DNA of 5,646 bases from Candidatus Fibrimonadales bacterium (GCA_009777135.1 WRMM01000152.1:1-5646); one strand, 5' to 3'. Positions 1 to 5,646 are shown, counted from the first letter of the stretch. Notes: generated by a model not told the origin, from the letters alone. Numbers and translations are program-made.

Positions 1-126
1 TTGCACTTGAAAATTTTTCTGCAAAACCTTCCCATTCAGCAAAACCTTGCCCTCCGCAATGATTTTCTGCAAATCCGTGCGTGAAAATTCGGGATATTTT
101 TGCTGAAGGTATTTGTCTAAGCGCAT
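1..126 (-). CDS. S4-domain protein, probably RluA-family pseudouridine synthase (N-terminal fragment, cut by window edge)
   Basis: This is the first 42 codons of a minus-strand gene that continues beyond base 1. The translation begins MRLDKYLQQKYPEFSR and continues with a DLQKIIAEGKVLLNGKV segment. This is the classic S4 RNA-binding fold: RLDKxL, then SRxxLQKxIxxGxVxxNGK. In RluA/RluD-type rRNA pseudouridine synthases this small domain sits at the N-terminus and helps dock the enzyme on RNA, which it then isomerises from uridine to pseudouridine in the cytoplasm. The catalytic domain would lie outside the window, so the family call rests on the S4 style alone. TlyA-type methyltransferases or another S4 protein remain possible. 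The ATG at 124-126 is the first start in frame. No clear Shine-Dalgarno precedes it (ACCCCCAA just upstream). The gene is divergent from the Fic gene. Confidence 0.72.
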   Translation of the reverse strand, partial: MRLDKYLQQKYPEFSRTDLQKIIAEGKVLLNGKVLQKNFQVQ

Positions 127-160
127 TTGGGGGTAATGTAGAAAACTTGATTTATTTAAA

Positions 161-220
161 GTTTTTTCGCATTTTCTCATATTTTCTCATACTTTCTCGT
201 AAAATTTAGTATATTCTAGT
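161..220. repeat. Short tandem array with 10-bp period in the rluA-like/fic intergenic region
   Basis: ATTTTCTCAT occurs at 171-180 and again, identical, at 181-190. ACTTTCTCGT at 191-200 matches 8 of 10 positions and ATATTCTAGT at 211-220 matches 7 of 10. The blocks at 161-170 and 201-210 are weaker. The period equals roughly one helical turn, so the copies face the same side of DNA. It fills most of the 110-bp gap between two divergent genes, where promoters for both must lie. Possible -10 hexamers for the fic side are TAAAAT (200-205) and TATATT (210-215), with no convincing -35. It could be an operator array, an AT-rich upstream activating tract, or simple slippage. Confidence 0.5.
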
Positions 221-236
221 AAATGCAGGTAGGTAT

Positions 237-1289
237 ATGCTGAATATGAAAAATATCAAAATTACCCCGCAAATGCTGGCTCAGATTGCGGAAATTGATG
301 AGTTTAAAGGAACTTGGACTGCTTCGGCTCATTTAAAAACAGAACAGCTCAAAGTTCTTAAAAGAGTCTCCACCATTGAGTCTATAGGTTCTTCTAACCG
401 CATAGAAGGCAATAAACTTTCAGATGCAGAGGTGGAGGAGCTTCTTTCTCGCCTTGACAGAAAATCTTTCAAATCGCGAGATGAGGAAGAGGTTGCAGGA
501 TATGCAGAGCTTATGAATGTTATTTTTGACGATTACCCTGTAATTCCCTTGTCGGAAAATTATATAAAACAGCTTCATAAAATTCTGCTGCAATATGTTT
601 CTAAAGACGAAAGGCATCGTGGCGAATACAAAAAGCTTTCTAATTCCGTTGCGGCTTATGACATTGACGGAAAACAAATTGGAATTATATTTGAAACAGC
701 TACGCCATTTGATACCCCTCGTTTGATGGAAGAGCTTGTGGAATGGGCTAGAAAAAATCTTAATGACCCGTTTTTGCATCCTCTGCTTGTGATTGGCGTG
801 TTTATAGTGCATTTTCTTGCCATACATCCATTTCAAGACGGAAACGGCCGTTTATCGCGAGTGCTTACCGCCATGCTGCTGTTAAAAAAAGGCTATGCTT
901 ACGTTCCGTACAGTTCCATTGAATCCATAATAGAAACAAGCAAAGAAAGATACTACCTAGCGTTGCGCAGAACCCAAAAAAACATTTGGGGTAGCGAGGT
1001 TGATTATGAGCCTTGGCTCTCGTTCTTTCTTACAATATTGCAAAAGCAAAAAAGGCATCTTGAAAGCAAAATCGAAGTTATGACTAAAGACAATAGCAAG
1101 CTTGGAAAAAATGCGCGAGCTGTGCTTATGTTATTTGACAAAAGACCGGAATGGAACGTTCCAGAAACCGCCAAAACGCTGGAATTAAATATAAACACCG
1201 CTGCAAAAACAGTCAAGAAACTTGTTGAAGATGGTTATTTAACCAAACACGGCACAACAAAGGGAGCTTGGTATAGCAAAACAAAATAA
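237..1289 (+). CDS. Fic-domain protein (probable AMP transferase) with N-terminal inhibitory motif and C-terminal winged helix
   Basis: This is a complete 350-residue Fic protein. The active-site motif HPFQDGNGRLSR lies at residues 197-208. In the family, the His (197) is the catalytic base, the acidic residue (Asp201) holds Mg2+, and Asn203, Arg205 and Arg208 bind nucleotide phosphates. Fic enzymes usually move AMP from ATP onto a protein hydroxyl, and some remove it. Residues 53-58 (SNRIEG) fit the (S/T)xxxE(G/N) inhibitory helix, whose Glu57 would block productive ATP binding. Its position before the Fic core makes this a class II, self-inhibited enzyme. A flap-like segment (about 148-160) precedes the core. 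Residues about 288-348 look like a winged-helix DNA-binding domain (ETAKTLELNINTAAKTVKKL), suggesting autoregulation. No antitoxin gene is adjacent. The start could be ATG 237 or ATG 246; AGGTAGGT at 227-234 can serve either. The target protein cannot be told from sequence. Confidence 0.93.
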   Translation: MLNMKNIKITPQMLAQIAEIDEFKGTWTASAHLKTEQLKVLKRVSTIESIGSSNRIEGNKLSDAEVEELLSRLDRKSFKSRDEEEVAGYAELMNVIFDDYPVIPLSENYIKQLHKILLQYVSKDERHRGEYKKLSNSVAAYDIDGKQIGIIFETATPFDTPRLMEELVEWARKNLNDPFLHPLLVIGVFIVHFLAIHPFQDGNGRLSRVLTAMLLLKKGYAYVPYSSIESIIETSKERYYLALRRTQKNIWGSEVDYEPWLSFFLTILQKQKRHLESKIEVMTKDNSKLGKNARAVLMLFDKRPEWNVPETAKTLELNINTAAKTVKKLVEDGYLTKHGTTKGAWYSKTK

Positions 1290-1299
1290 ACAAAATAAA
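1282..1299 (+). repeat. Exact 9-bp tandem duplication across the fic stop codon
   Basis: CAAAATAAA occurs at 1282-1290 and is repeated exactly at 1291-1299. The fic TAA at 1287-1289 lies in the first copy, and the second copy repeats a TAA in the same frame. It is most simply a slippage duplication just upstream of the tRNA promoter. The A-rich tract directly before the -35 box could also help promoter strength as an UP-like element, but that is inference. Confidence 0.6.
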
Positions 1300-1301
1300 C
1301 C

Positions 1302-1330
1302 TTGACAAGCACGGAAAATTTTTCTATATT
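1302..1330 (+). promoter_or_regulatory. Sigma-70 promoter of the tRNA-fMet transcription unit
   Basis: A perfect -35 box TTGACA (1302-1307), an exactly 17-bp spacer and the -10 box TATATT (1325-1330) lie upstream of the tRNA. Transcription should begin near 1337, leaving about a 10-nt leader before tRNA position 1. An A-rich tract lies just upstream of the -35. It is the only strong promoter visible on the plus strand before the GH57-like and STAS-like genes and probably drives them as well. Confidence 0.88.
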
Positions 1331-1347
1331 TTACTTATACCCTTTAC

Positions 1348-1420
<73 letters not shown>

Positions 1421-1435
1421 CTTTTAGGCCCCATT

Positions 1436-3271
1436 ATGAAGCTTGCCTTTTCCCTTTATCCTGTTTATGACCCGCATAAAAAAAATGCGCATAGCTTGGC
1501 GGCTAAGGTCTGGGCTTCCAAGATAATTGGATTGCTTTCCGGGAGGCCAACGTTAAAGCTAAGCGTGTTTTTCACAGGGCAAATGCTTGAGGCTCTTAGC
1601 AAAGAGCAAGAAGCAAAGCAGTTAAAAGAATTTATTGAAAATAAACAGCTTGAACTTTTAGGCGGAACATATAACGATGCAATGCTCCCCCTGTTCCCAA
1701 AAAAACTTCAAAGCTTGCAGCTCAAAAAACATAAAGAAAACCTGATTTCCATGATGGAGCCTACAGGATTTTTTTGCAGGTCTCATGCCTGGGAAATAGA
1801 TTTGATAGAGACTCTTGAAAAATACGGCTTTGAATATGCGCTTATGCCAGACGTTTCCGTGCAAGAAGCGCTCGGCAGAAAAGCTACGGTTGCAGGGTGG
1901 TTTGCGGCAGAATATGGCGGCTCTTTTATGCGGATTTTGACATATTCGCTTAGCTTGTCTTCTGTGTTTCAAAACAGCCAAAGAGCAGAAATAATAAATT
2001 CTCTGAAAAACTTCAATGACTCTGGCGGAGTGAATTGCATTCTTTTGAATGTGAATCTAGACGAGGCGCTTCTCAGCAGCGAATGGCTGCAAGCATTGGA
2101 TATTGCCAGCGCAGAAGGCTTGAACATTGAGCATCACTTGCTTTGCCAGGCGGCCTCTGAGCAAAAAGCGGCTGGCAAGGTGAACTTGGTTAGCTACTCT
2201 TCTTTTGCTCCGAGCTGCAGGGATATTCTTTTGCGAATGCCAGAAATAAATTTTTTGCACAAAAGAATTTTGAATGTGTATTTCAAAGCGCATTCTCTAA
2301 GCGACGAAAAAATTCAGGGAAAAGTTTTTGAAAACTTGCTGAAAGCAATGCCGCAAAGCTATTTCAAAAATACGGCAGACGGAATGCAGCGCGATTTTAT
2401 GAGATTTCAATCGAACCGCGCAGTTATGAAAGCAGAAAAAATCTTAAGAGACAGCGAGGCTCAAGACGGCATTAGATTTGCAACGAACAACTTTCTTTTA
2501 GACGGGCATCAGCAATTGGCATTCAGCAATCCGTATTTGGAATGTTTGATTGAACCTGCTCTTGGCGGCTGGGTTCGCTCGCTTGCCTACAGGCCGTCTT
2601 TCTCCGAGCTTGCCTGCTCCATGCGCGACGATGGCGAAGTTTCTCCGCTTTTTCTGGACCATATTTGCCCCTTTGATTTTGAGAATTTGGACCAAAGAAA
2701 TTTATGGATCAATGACAGGCTCGGCGCATTTTTAAACCCTTATGAAAGCTCTTTCAAAAAGCAAGAAGACAAGGTGCAGGTGATAATGCAGGGAGAGCAG
2801 AGCATTTCTCATTCGGGCAAGGAATATTCCTTTAAGGTGGAAAAAGTTTTCAGTTTGAAGAGCAGCGAATCGGAGCTTGTGGTTAGCGTGTTTATTACCA
2901 ATAGTTCTTTTAATGCTTTTAGCGGGGAATTTGCAACGGAGCTTTGCCTTGGTTTTCGCTATGATGATATTCGCGGGCAGTCGCTGAAAATTCAAGGCAA
3001 AAAAATCAAAACCGAGCTTAGCAATAGTTTTCACAAAGATATAAAAAAGATTGATTTCAGAGATAGATTTTTGGGCATTGGCGCATCTATTGAAACAAGC
3101 AAAAATGCTGATGTTTTGTGCGCGCCAATTTTAGGCATTGGTTCCATAGCCGCTCCAGACACCGCTCAGGGGCTAAGGCTTTCTGTTTTTCGCAAGGCAG
3201 AATTGAAGGGTCAAGAAAGCGAGATTTTTCATTTGCGCATTTGCTTGAACGGAGGAGGTTTTCTCTTTTGA
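1436..3271 (+). CDS. GH57 / DUF1926 (4-alpha-glucanotransferase-like) protein, apparently lacking catalytic residues
   Basis: This 611-residue protein resembles GH57 4-alpha-glucanotransferases and amylases (Thermococcus litoralis enzyme, 659 residues). The order is an N-terminal GH57 barrel (about 1-235), a helical middle with the NFLHKR landmark (272-277, family NFMHKR), and a C-terminal DUF1926-type beta-sandwich (about 350-611) with IEPALGG at 372-378. The fold signature is clear: KLSVFFTG (41-48), LELLGGTY (72-79), then DLIETLEKYGFEYAL (122-136) after the active-site strand. Yet by my recalled alignment the HNHQP motif is replaced by SLYPV (6-10), the nucleophile Glu by Ser116 (RSHAWE), the acid/base Asp by Asn207, the conserved YEP Glu by Asn80, and the AYWH motif by SYFK (308-311). 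The frame is intact, so it is probably a conserved pseudoenzyme or carbohydrate-binding protein, not a decaying gene. I see no signal peptide, so it is probably cytoplasmic. The ATG lies 15 nt after the tRNA with only a weak AGG (1426-1428) as ribosome site. Confidence 0.82.
   Translation: MKLAFSLYPVYDPHKKNAHSLAAKVWASKIIGLLSGRPTLKLSVFFTGQMLEALSKEQEAKQLKEFIENKQLELLGGTYNDAMLPLFPKKLQSLQLKKHKENLISMMEPTGFFCRSHAWEIDLIETLEKYGFEYALMPDVSVQEALGRKATVAGWFAAEYGGSFMRILTYSLSLSSVFQNSQRAEIINSLKNFNDSGGVNCILLNVNLDEALLSSEWLQALDIASAEGLNIEHHLLCQAASEQKAAGKVNLVSYSSFAPSCRDILLRMPEINFLHKRILNVYFKAHSLSDEKIQGKVFENLLKAMPQSYFKNTADGMQRDFMRFQSNRAVMKAEKILRDSEAQDGIRFATNNFLLDGHQQLAFSNPYLECLIEPALGGWVRSLAYRPSFSELACSMRDDGEVSPLFLDHICPFDFENLDQRNLWINDRLGAFLNPYESSFKKQEDKVQVIMQGEQSISHSGKEYSFKVEKVFSLKSSESELVVSVFITNSSFNAFSGEFATELCLGFRYDDIRGQSLKIQGKKIKTELSNSFHKDIKKIDFRDRFLGIGASIETSKNADVLCAPILGIGSIAAPDTAQGLRLSVFRKAELKGQESEIFHLRICLNGGGFLF
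3251..3258 (+). promoter_or_regulatory. Strong Shine-Dalgarno inside the GH57-like gene, setting a TTG start
   Basis: GGAGGAGG lies 9 nt before TTG 3268, ideal spacing. It is also coding sequence: it contributes to the Gly-Gly-Gly near the end of the GH57-like protein. It is about 30 nt from the next in-frame ATG (3289), too far to serve that codon, so the TTG is the favoured start. The arrangement couples translation of the two genes. Confidence 0.85.
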
Positions 3272-3981
3272 AAGAACTTGAATTTGCGATGGAGATTTCA
3301 AAGAGCGAAATTCTGCTTGAGCTTAAAGGCATTTTAAAAGCGGAGCATTTGCCAGCAGTGCAAGAGAGATTGTTTTCTTCCGTTGATGGCTACAACAAAA
3401 TTTATTTTATAGATATTGAGCGGGTTAAGTTCAGGGATAAAAATTATTTAACTATGTTTTTGGAGCTGATGAATTTTGTCAAGGGAAAAAATTCAGAGCT
3501 TGTGATTATTTTTCACAACGAAGACAATGCAGATTATTTCAACCCCTTTTTCAATGTTTTCAAGATATATGAGTCAAGAGATTCTTACAGAAAAGATTCT
3601 GGCATTTGGGAAAAGCTGAAGGCAACAGGCATTACCTATCAGCGAAGCACAGGTTTGAGGTTAGCTCCCGGCATTGCTATTATTTTCATGATTTTGCTGG
3701 CAGGCTGGATTTTAACGCTATTTTCCATAATATCCAGCCAAGACAAGGCTATCAGGGAACGAGAGGCTATTTTTAGCGAATTGCAAAACAAATATATGCG
3801 TTCCTCTCAAGCTTTGGAAGATTTAAAAACTGCCGTTGGTCCTCTTAGGAGCATGGGTTTCAGGATAGACACCACAGAAAAGGCTCCGCTTGGAGCTATA
3901 AGCGACTGGGAGGAGTTCTGGGACAGGTTTTTGAAGGAAAAGGGAAGGGAACAGGGGCGTTCCGATGCAAGCAATGATTGA
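3268..3981 (+). CDS. Membrane-anchored STAS-like domain protein with coiled coil
   Basis: From the TTG start the protein has 237 residues. Residues about 8-102 look like a STAS fold (SpoIIAA-type anti-sigma antagonist): the strand ILLELKGIL (15-23), a helix, the strand KIYFIDIERVKF (44-55), then a helix and the strand ELVIIF (77-82). In classical STAS proteins a DSSG motif with a phosphorylatable Ser follows the central strand; here it reads RDKNY (56-60), so phosphoswitch control is unlikely. One transmembrane helix follows (about 133-156), then a charged, probably coiled-coil stretch (about 157-190) and an acidic/basic tail. With the STAS part in the cytoplasm, the coil would be periplasmic. 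The gene overlaps the GH57-like stop by 4 nt (TTGA), so the two are co-translated. An in-frame ATG at 3118 would give a longer form but lacks support. No exact family is recognised; the STAS assignment is fold-level. Confidence 0.8.
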   Translation: MKELEFAMEISKSEILLELKGILKAEHLPAVQERLFSSVDGYNKIYFIDIERVKFRDKNYLTMFLELMNFVKGKNSELVIIFHNEDNADYFNPFFNVFKIYESRDSYRKDSGIWEKLKATGITYQRSTGLRLAPGIAIIFMILLAGWILTLFSIISSQDKAIREREAIFSELQNKYMRSSQALEDLKTAVGPLRSMGFRIDTTEKAPLGAISDWEEFWDRFLKEKGREQGRSDASND

Positions 3982-3990
3982 TTCGGGTGG

Positions 3991-4034
3991 CGTAGAGGGA
4001 TATCTACGTCGTTGGGGCGTAGCCGGCTACGCCC
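3991..4034. repeat. Perfect 20-bp palindrome plus adjacent weaker hairpin in convergent intergenic region
   Basis: GGGCGTAGCC is followed directly by its reverse complement GGCTACGCCC (4015-4034), a perfect palindrome. As RNA it would form an 8-bp GC-rich stem with a CCGG loop on either strand. Just upstream, CGTAGA (3991-3996) and TCTACG (4003-4008) form a second, weaker stem that shares the GGCGTAG/CTACG theme. It lies between two convergent genes, where a bidirectional terminator would be useful, but no U-run follows on either strand, so it is not a canonical intrinsic terminator. It resembles REP or MITE-type dispersed palindromes. A diverged copy occurs within the next gene at about 5550-5574. 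Confidence 0.75.
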
Positions 4035-4044
4035 TTACAATACG

Positions 4045-5607
4045 TTACCTCACCACGATGCGTTTCGTCAGCTTTCCTTGCTTTTCAATATATACGCCAG
4101 GGGTTGTGGGCTTGATTGCGCCCAATGGTGTGCCCTTTAAATCGTAGTATATTGTCTGAACCCCGATAGCCCCGATTATCCGATTTTCCCGATTTGCGAT
4201 GATTGGGGTGATTTGAGATTCGGGGAGGTCTAGGATTGGGTAGCCTTGGTTAACGCTTTCCTCGTCCTGTTTCCATAAGGCATAAACTATGTCTGTTTGC
4301 TCTGCGTTTTTTTCGTTTACAAAAGCGTTTAGCGTTGCTACGAAATCGGCGGATTTCATTTCATCGGCGGTCATGCCTGTTGCACCTGTTTGACTAGTGG
4401 TGCCAACGCCTCTGTTATGATTATCAGTGTTCCAGTAGCTCTTTGCAATACTGCCATCTTGATGAAAACCCAGTACGCCACCGACACTGCTTGTTCCGCT
4501 TACTGTGCCCGTGAAGTAACAGTTTTCAACAATACGATGGTTCATCCCCACTACGCCACCAACTTGGTTGCTTGTTGAACTTACCGAGGCTGTGGAGTAG
4601 CAGTTCGCAATAATGCCGCCATTGTTGCCCACTACACCACCAATCCACGTGCCCGTTCCGCTCACCTCGCCCGTGGAGTAGCTGTTAGATACCTTACCAT
4701 ATACATCTCCAGCGTAAGTGTTTCGTCCCACCACGCCGCCTACAGAGTTTGTTCCGCTTACCGTGCCCGTGGAGTAGCTGCTTTCAATAGTGCCATAGCT
4801 ACCGCCCACTACACCGCCAACCTGTTCGCCTCCTTCTGCTGTGCCCGTGAAGTAACAACTCTCAATAGTGCCACCATCATTGTAGCCTACCACGCCGCCA
4901 ATGCTACGTATTTGCGCATCGCCTGTTCCGCTTACCATGCCGGATGAATAGCTATTCTTAACAATGCCGCTCTCCTTGTTTTCTCCAACCACGCCACCTA
5001 TAGAAGTTGCTCCGCTTGCCATGCCTGCGAAATAGCAATTCTCAACAATGCCGTAATTGACTCCGGTTACGCCACCGACACCACTGCGGCCTTTGATATA
5101 AGAAGCGACAACTCCTACATTCTTAACCGAGCCATTAGACTCTATGCTACCGAATAGCCCTTTGTAGGTGCTACTAATGAATATGCCATAGACATCACGT
5201 GCTTTGCCATCAACATATATGCCAGAGACATTATGTCCTTTGCCATCAAAAGCACCGTTAAAAGAATTGTCATCATATCCACCATATCCAATCGGAGTCC
5301 AAGGGTTCAAATCGGCAGTGCTTTCGTCCCAGCTTTCCCAGTCCGTGACATCGTTCAGCACGATATCGGTGCCAAGCTCTATGGTCTTGCCGCTGAAATC
5401 ATTGCCCGAAATTACAAGGCTCGCCAAGCCCGCCAGCTGTTCTGCGGTGGTTATTGTGAATGTGGTTTCCGTTGCATTGTACCAGTCGGTGTCAGCCGAG
5501 CCGTTCCATACGTTTGACCACGCCAGTGAAACGGCGATTGCTAGGGTTATGAGGGTGTAACGGGCTACGCCCGTACGTTGAGTGATGAACGATTTGGTTG
5601 TGTTCAT
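4045..5607 (-). CDS. Secreted GLUG-repeat surface protein with C-terminal sorting-like domain
   Basis: This 520-residue protein has a Sec signal peptide (Lys5 and Arg16, hydrophobic core LITLAIAVSLAW 19-30, cleavage possibly after GSA at 36-38). An N-terminal domain (about 39-148) contains TTAEQLAGLASL and FNGAFDGKGHNVSGI, typical of the start of GLUG proteins. About nine GLUG-type units of 26-33 residues follow (about 149-400), with the consensus GGVVGxNxGxIxxxYxTGTVSGT. These should form a right-handed beta-solenoid. Residues 410-460 are the usual closing module (TADEMKSADF ... W ... GYPIL). The last ~50 residues (YYDLKGTPLG, GVYIEK, KRIVVR) look like a type-A T9SS-like C-terminal sorting domain, so I expect export across the outer membrane. 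The role is probably adhesin or polymer binding, with no catalytic motif. AAAGGAG (5617-5623) sits 9 nt before the ATG. By eye its GC content is higher than that of its neighbours. Confidence 0.88.
   Translation of the reverse strand: MNTTKSFITQRTGVARYTLITLAIAVSLAWSNVWNGSADTDWYNATETTFTITTAEQLAGLASLVISGNDFSGKTIELGTDIVLNDVTDWESWDESTADLNPWTPIGYGGYDDNSFNGAFDGKGHNVSGIYVDGKARDVYGIFISSTYKGLFGSIESNGSVKNVGVVASYIKGRSGVGGVTGVNYGIVENCYFAGMASGATSIGGVVGENKESGIVKNSYSSGMVSGTGDAQIRSIGGVVGYNDGGTIESCYFTGTAEGGEQVGGVVGGSYGTIESSYSTGTVSGTNSVGGVVGRNTYAGDVYGKVSNSYSTGEVSGTGTWIGGVVGNNGGIIANCYSTASVSSTSNQVGGVVGMNHRIVENCYFTGTVSGTSSVGGVLGFHQDGSIAKSYWNTDNHNRGVGTTSQTGATGMTADEMKSADFVATLNAFVNEKNAEQTDIVYALWKQDEESVNQGYPILDLPESQITPIIANRENRIIGAIGVQTIYYDLKGTPLGAIKPTTPGVYIEKQGKLTKRIVVR
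4048..4200 (-). other. C-terminal sorting-like domain of the GLUG protein
   Basis: This covers residues 470-520. The pattern YYDLKGTPLG, then PGVYIEKQGK, then KRIVVR follows the (V/I)YDxxGxxV ... GxYI ... KxVVx plan of type-A C-terminal signals recognised by the type IX secretion system in Bacteroidota and seen in Fibrobacterota-type proteins. Assignment is by pattern only; the secretion route in this organism is inferred. Confidence 0.6.
4408..5082 (-). repeat. Eight clear tandem GLUG units in coding DNA (about 78-99 bp each)
   Basis: Units begin at residues 176, 203, 236, 263, 289, 322, 349 and 375, each opening with (I/V)GGV(V/T/L)G except the first, which opens GVGGVTG. Units 2 and 5 are longer (33 residues) because of small insertions, and the others are 26-27. 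DNA similarity between units is visible, for example CCGCTTAC(C/T)GTGCCCGTG recurring on the plus strand near 4497 and 4756. This invites recombination and copy-number change. A more diverged leading unit (GLFGSIESNGSVKN, from residue 150) precedes them. Confidence 0.85.
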
Positions 5608-5616
5608 TGTTGTGTT

Positions 5617-5623
5617 CTCCTTT
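5617..5623 (-). promoter_or_regulatory. Ribosome binding site of the GLUG protein gene
   Basis: AAAGGAG on the minus strand ends 9 nt before ATG 5605-5607. It confirms the start codon and the signal peptide. The remaining bases up to 5646 contain no recognisable promoter, which probably lies beyond the window. Confidence 0.85.
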
Positions 5624-5646
5624 GGTTATTAGGGGTTAAACTTAAA

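Noticed and set aside
161..220. CRISPR-like array
   Set aside because: The repeats are only 10 bp, directly abutting, without spacers, and no cas gene is present.
420..836. Antisense open frame of 138 codons within fic
   Set aside because: It mirrors the coding sequence of an intact Fic gene, has no recognisable domain and has a shadow-like composition. The same applies to the antisense frames within the GH57-like gene and at 3087-3332.
3118..3267. Longer N-terminus for the STAS-like protein from ATG 3118
   Set aside because: The extra 50 residues lie wholly within the GH57-like coding region, are basic and low in fold signal (many Arg/Ser/His), and have no ribosome site. The GGAGGAGG at 3251-3258 fits TTG 3268 instead.
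1436..3271. Frameshifts explaining the missing GH57 catalytic motifs
   Set aside because: The frame is continuous and residues on both sides of each motif align well with the family, so local frameshifts would not give these single-site replacements.
4015..4034. Bidirectional intrinsic terminator
   Set aside because: The stem is strong, but neither strand has a U-run after it (TTACAATACG on plus, CAACGACGTA on minus). It is kept as a palindromic repeat; termination remains possible but unsupported.
3965..4147. Plus-strand 60-codon frame across the convergent junction
   Set aside because: It is made of the end of the STAS-like gene, the palindrome and the antisense of the GLUG C-terminus. 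It has no ribosome site and no domain.
5204..5560. Plus-strand frames opposite the N-terminal part of the GLUG gene
   Set aside because: They are antisense to a gene with clear signal peptide, repeats and ribosome site, and show no protein family signal.

Overview
The window looks like chromosomal DNA from a moderately AT-rich Gram-negative bacterium. My tentative assignment is Fibrobacterota (a Fibromonadales or gut-type lineage), resting mainly on the 3' gene: a secreted GLUG-repeat protein with a signal peptide and a C-terminal sorting-like domain, a style common in that phylum. This assignment is inference and no phylogenetic marker here settles it.

Layout: (1) 1-126, minus strand, the first 42 codons of an S4-domain protein, probably an RluA-family pseudouridine synthase, running off the left edge. 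(2) 127-236, a divergent intergenic region carrying a short tandem array with an exact 10-bp period. (3) 237-1289, plus strand, a complete Fic-domain protein with an N-terminal inhibitory motif and a C-terminal winged helix. (4) 1302-1330, a near-consensus sigma-70 promoter driving an initiator tRNA(fMet) at 1348-1420. (5) 1436-3271, plus strand, a GH57 / DUF1926-type protein starting only 15 nt after the tRNA. Every catalytic landmark I can align appears replaced. (6) 3268-3981, plus strand, a STAS-like domain protein with one membrane segment and a coiled coil. Its TTG start overlaps the GH57 stop, and its strong Shine-Dalgarno lies inside the end of the GH57 gene. (7) 3982-4044, a short convergent intergenic region with a perfect 20-bp palindrome. 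(8) 4045-5607, minus strand, the GLUG-repeat surface protein, whose ribosome binding site is present but whose promoter lies beyond the right edge.

The tRNA, the GH57-like gene and the STAS-like gene probably form one transcription unit fed by the tRNA promoter, because no terminator or second promoter is visible between them. The most intriguing element is the translationally coupled pair of a probable GH57 pseudoenzyme and a membrane-anchored STAS-like protein lacking the usual phosphorylatable serine. I infer that they act together, perhaps as a glycan-binding or envelope/signalling module, but the sequence gives no direct function. A second curiosity is that the intergenic palindrome has a diverged in-frame echo in the signal peptide of the GLUG protein.
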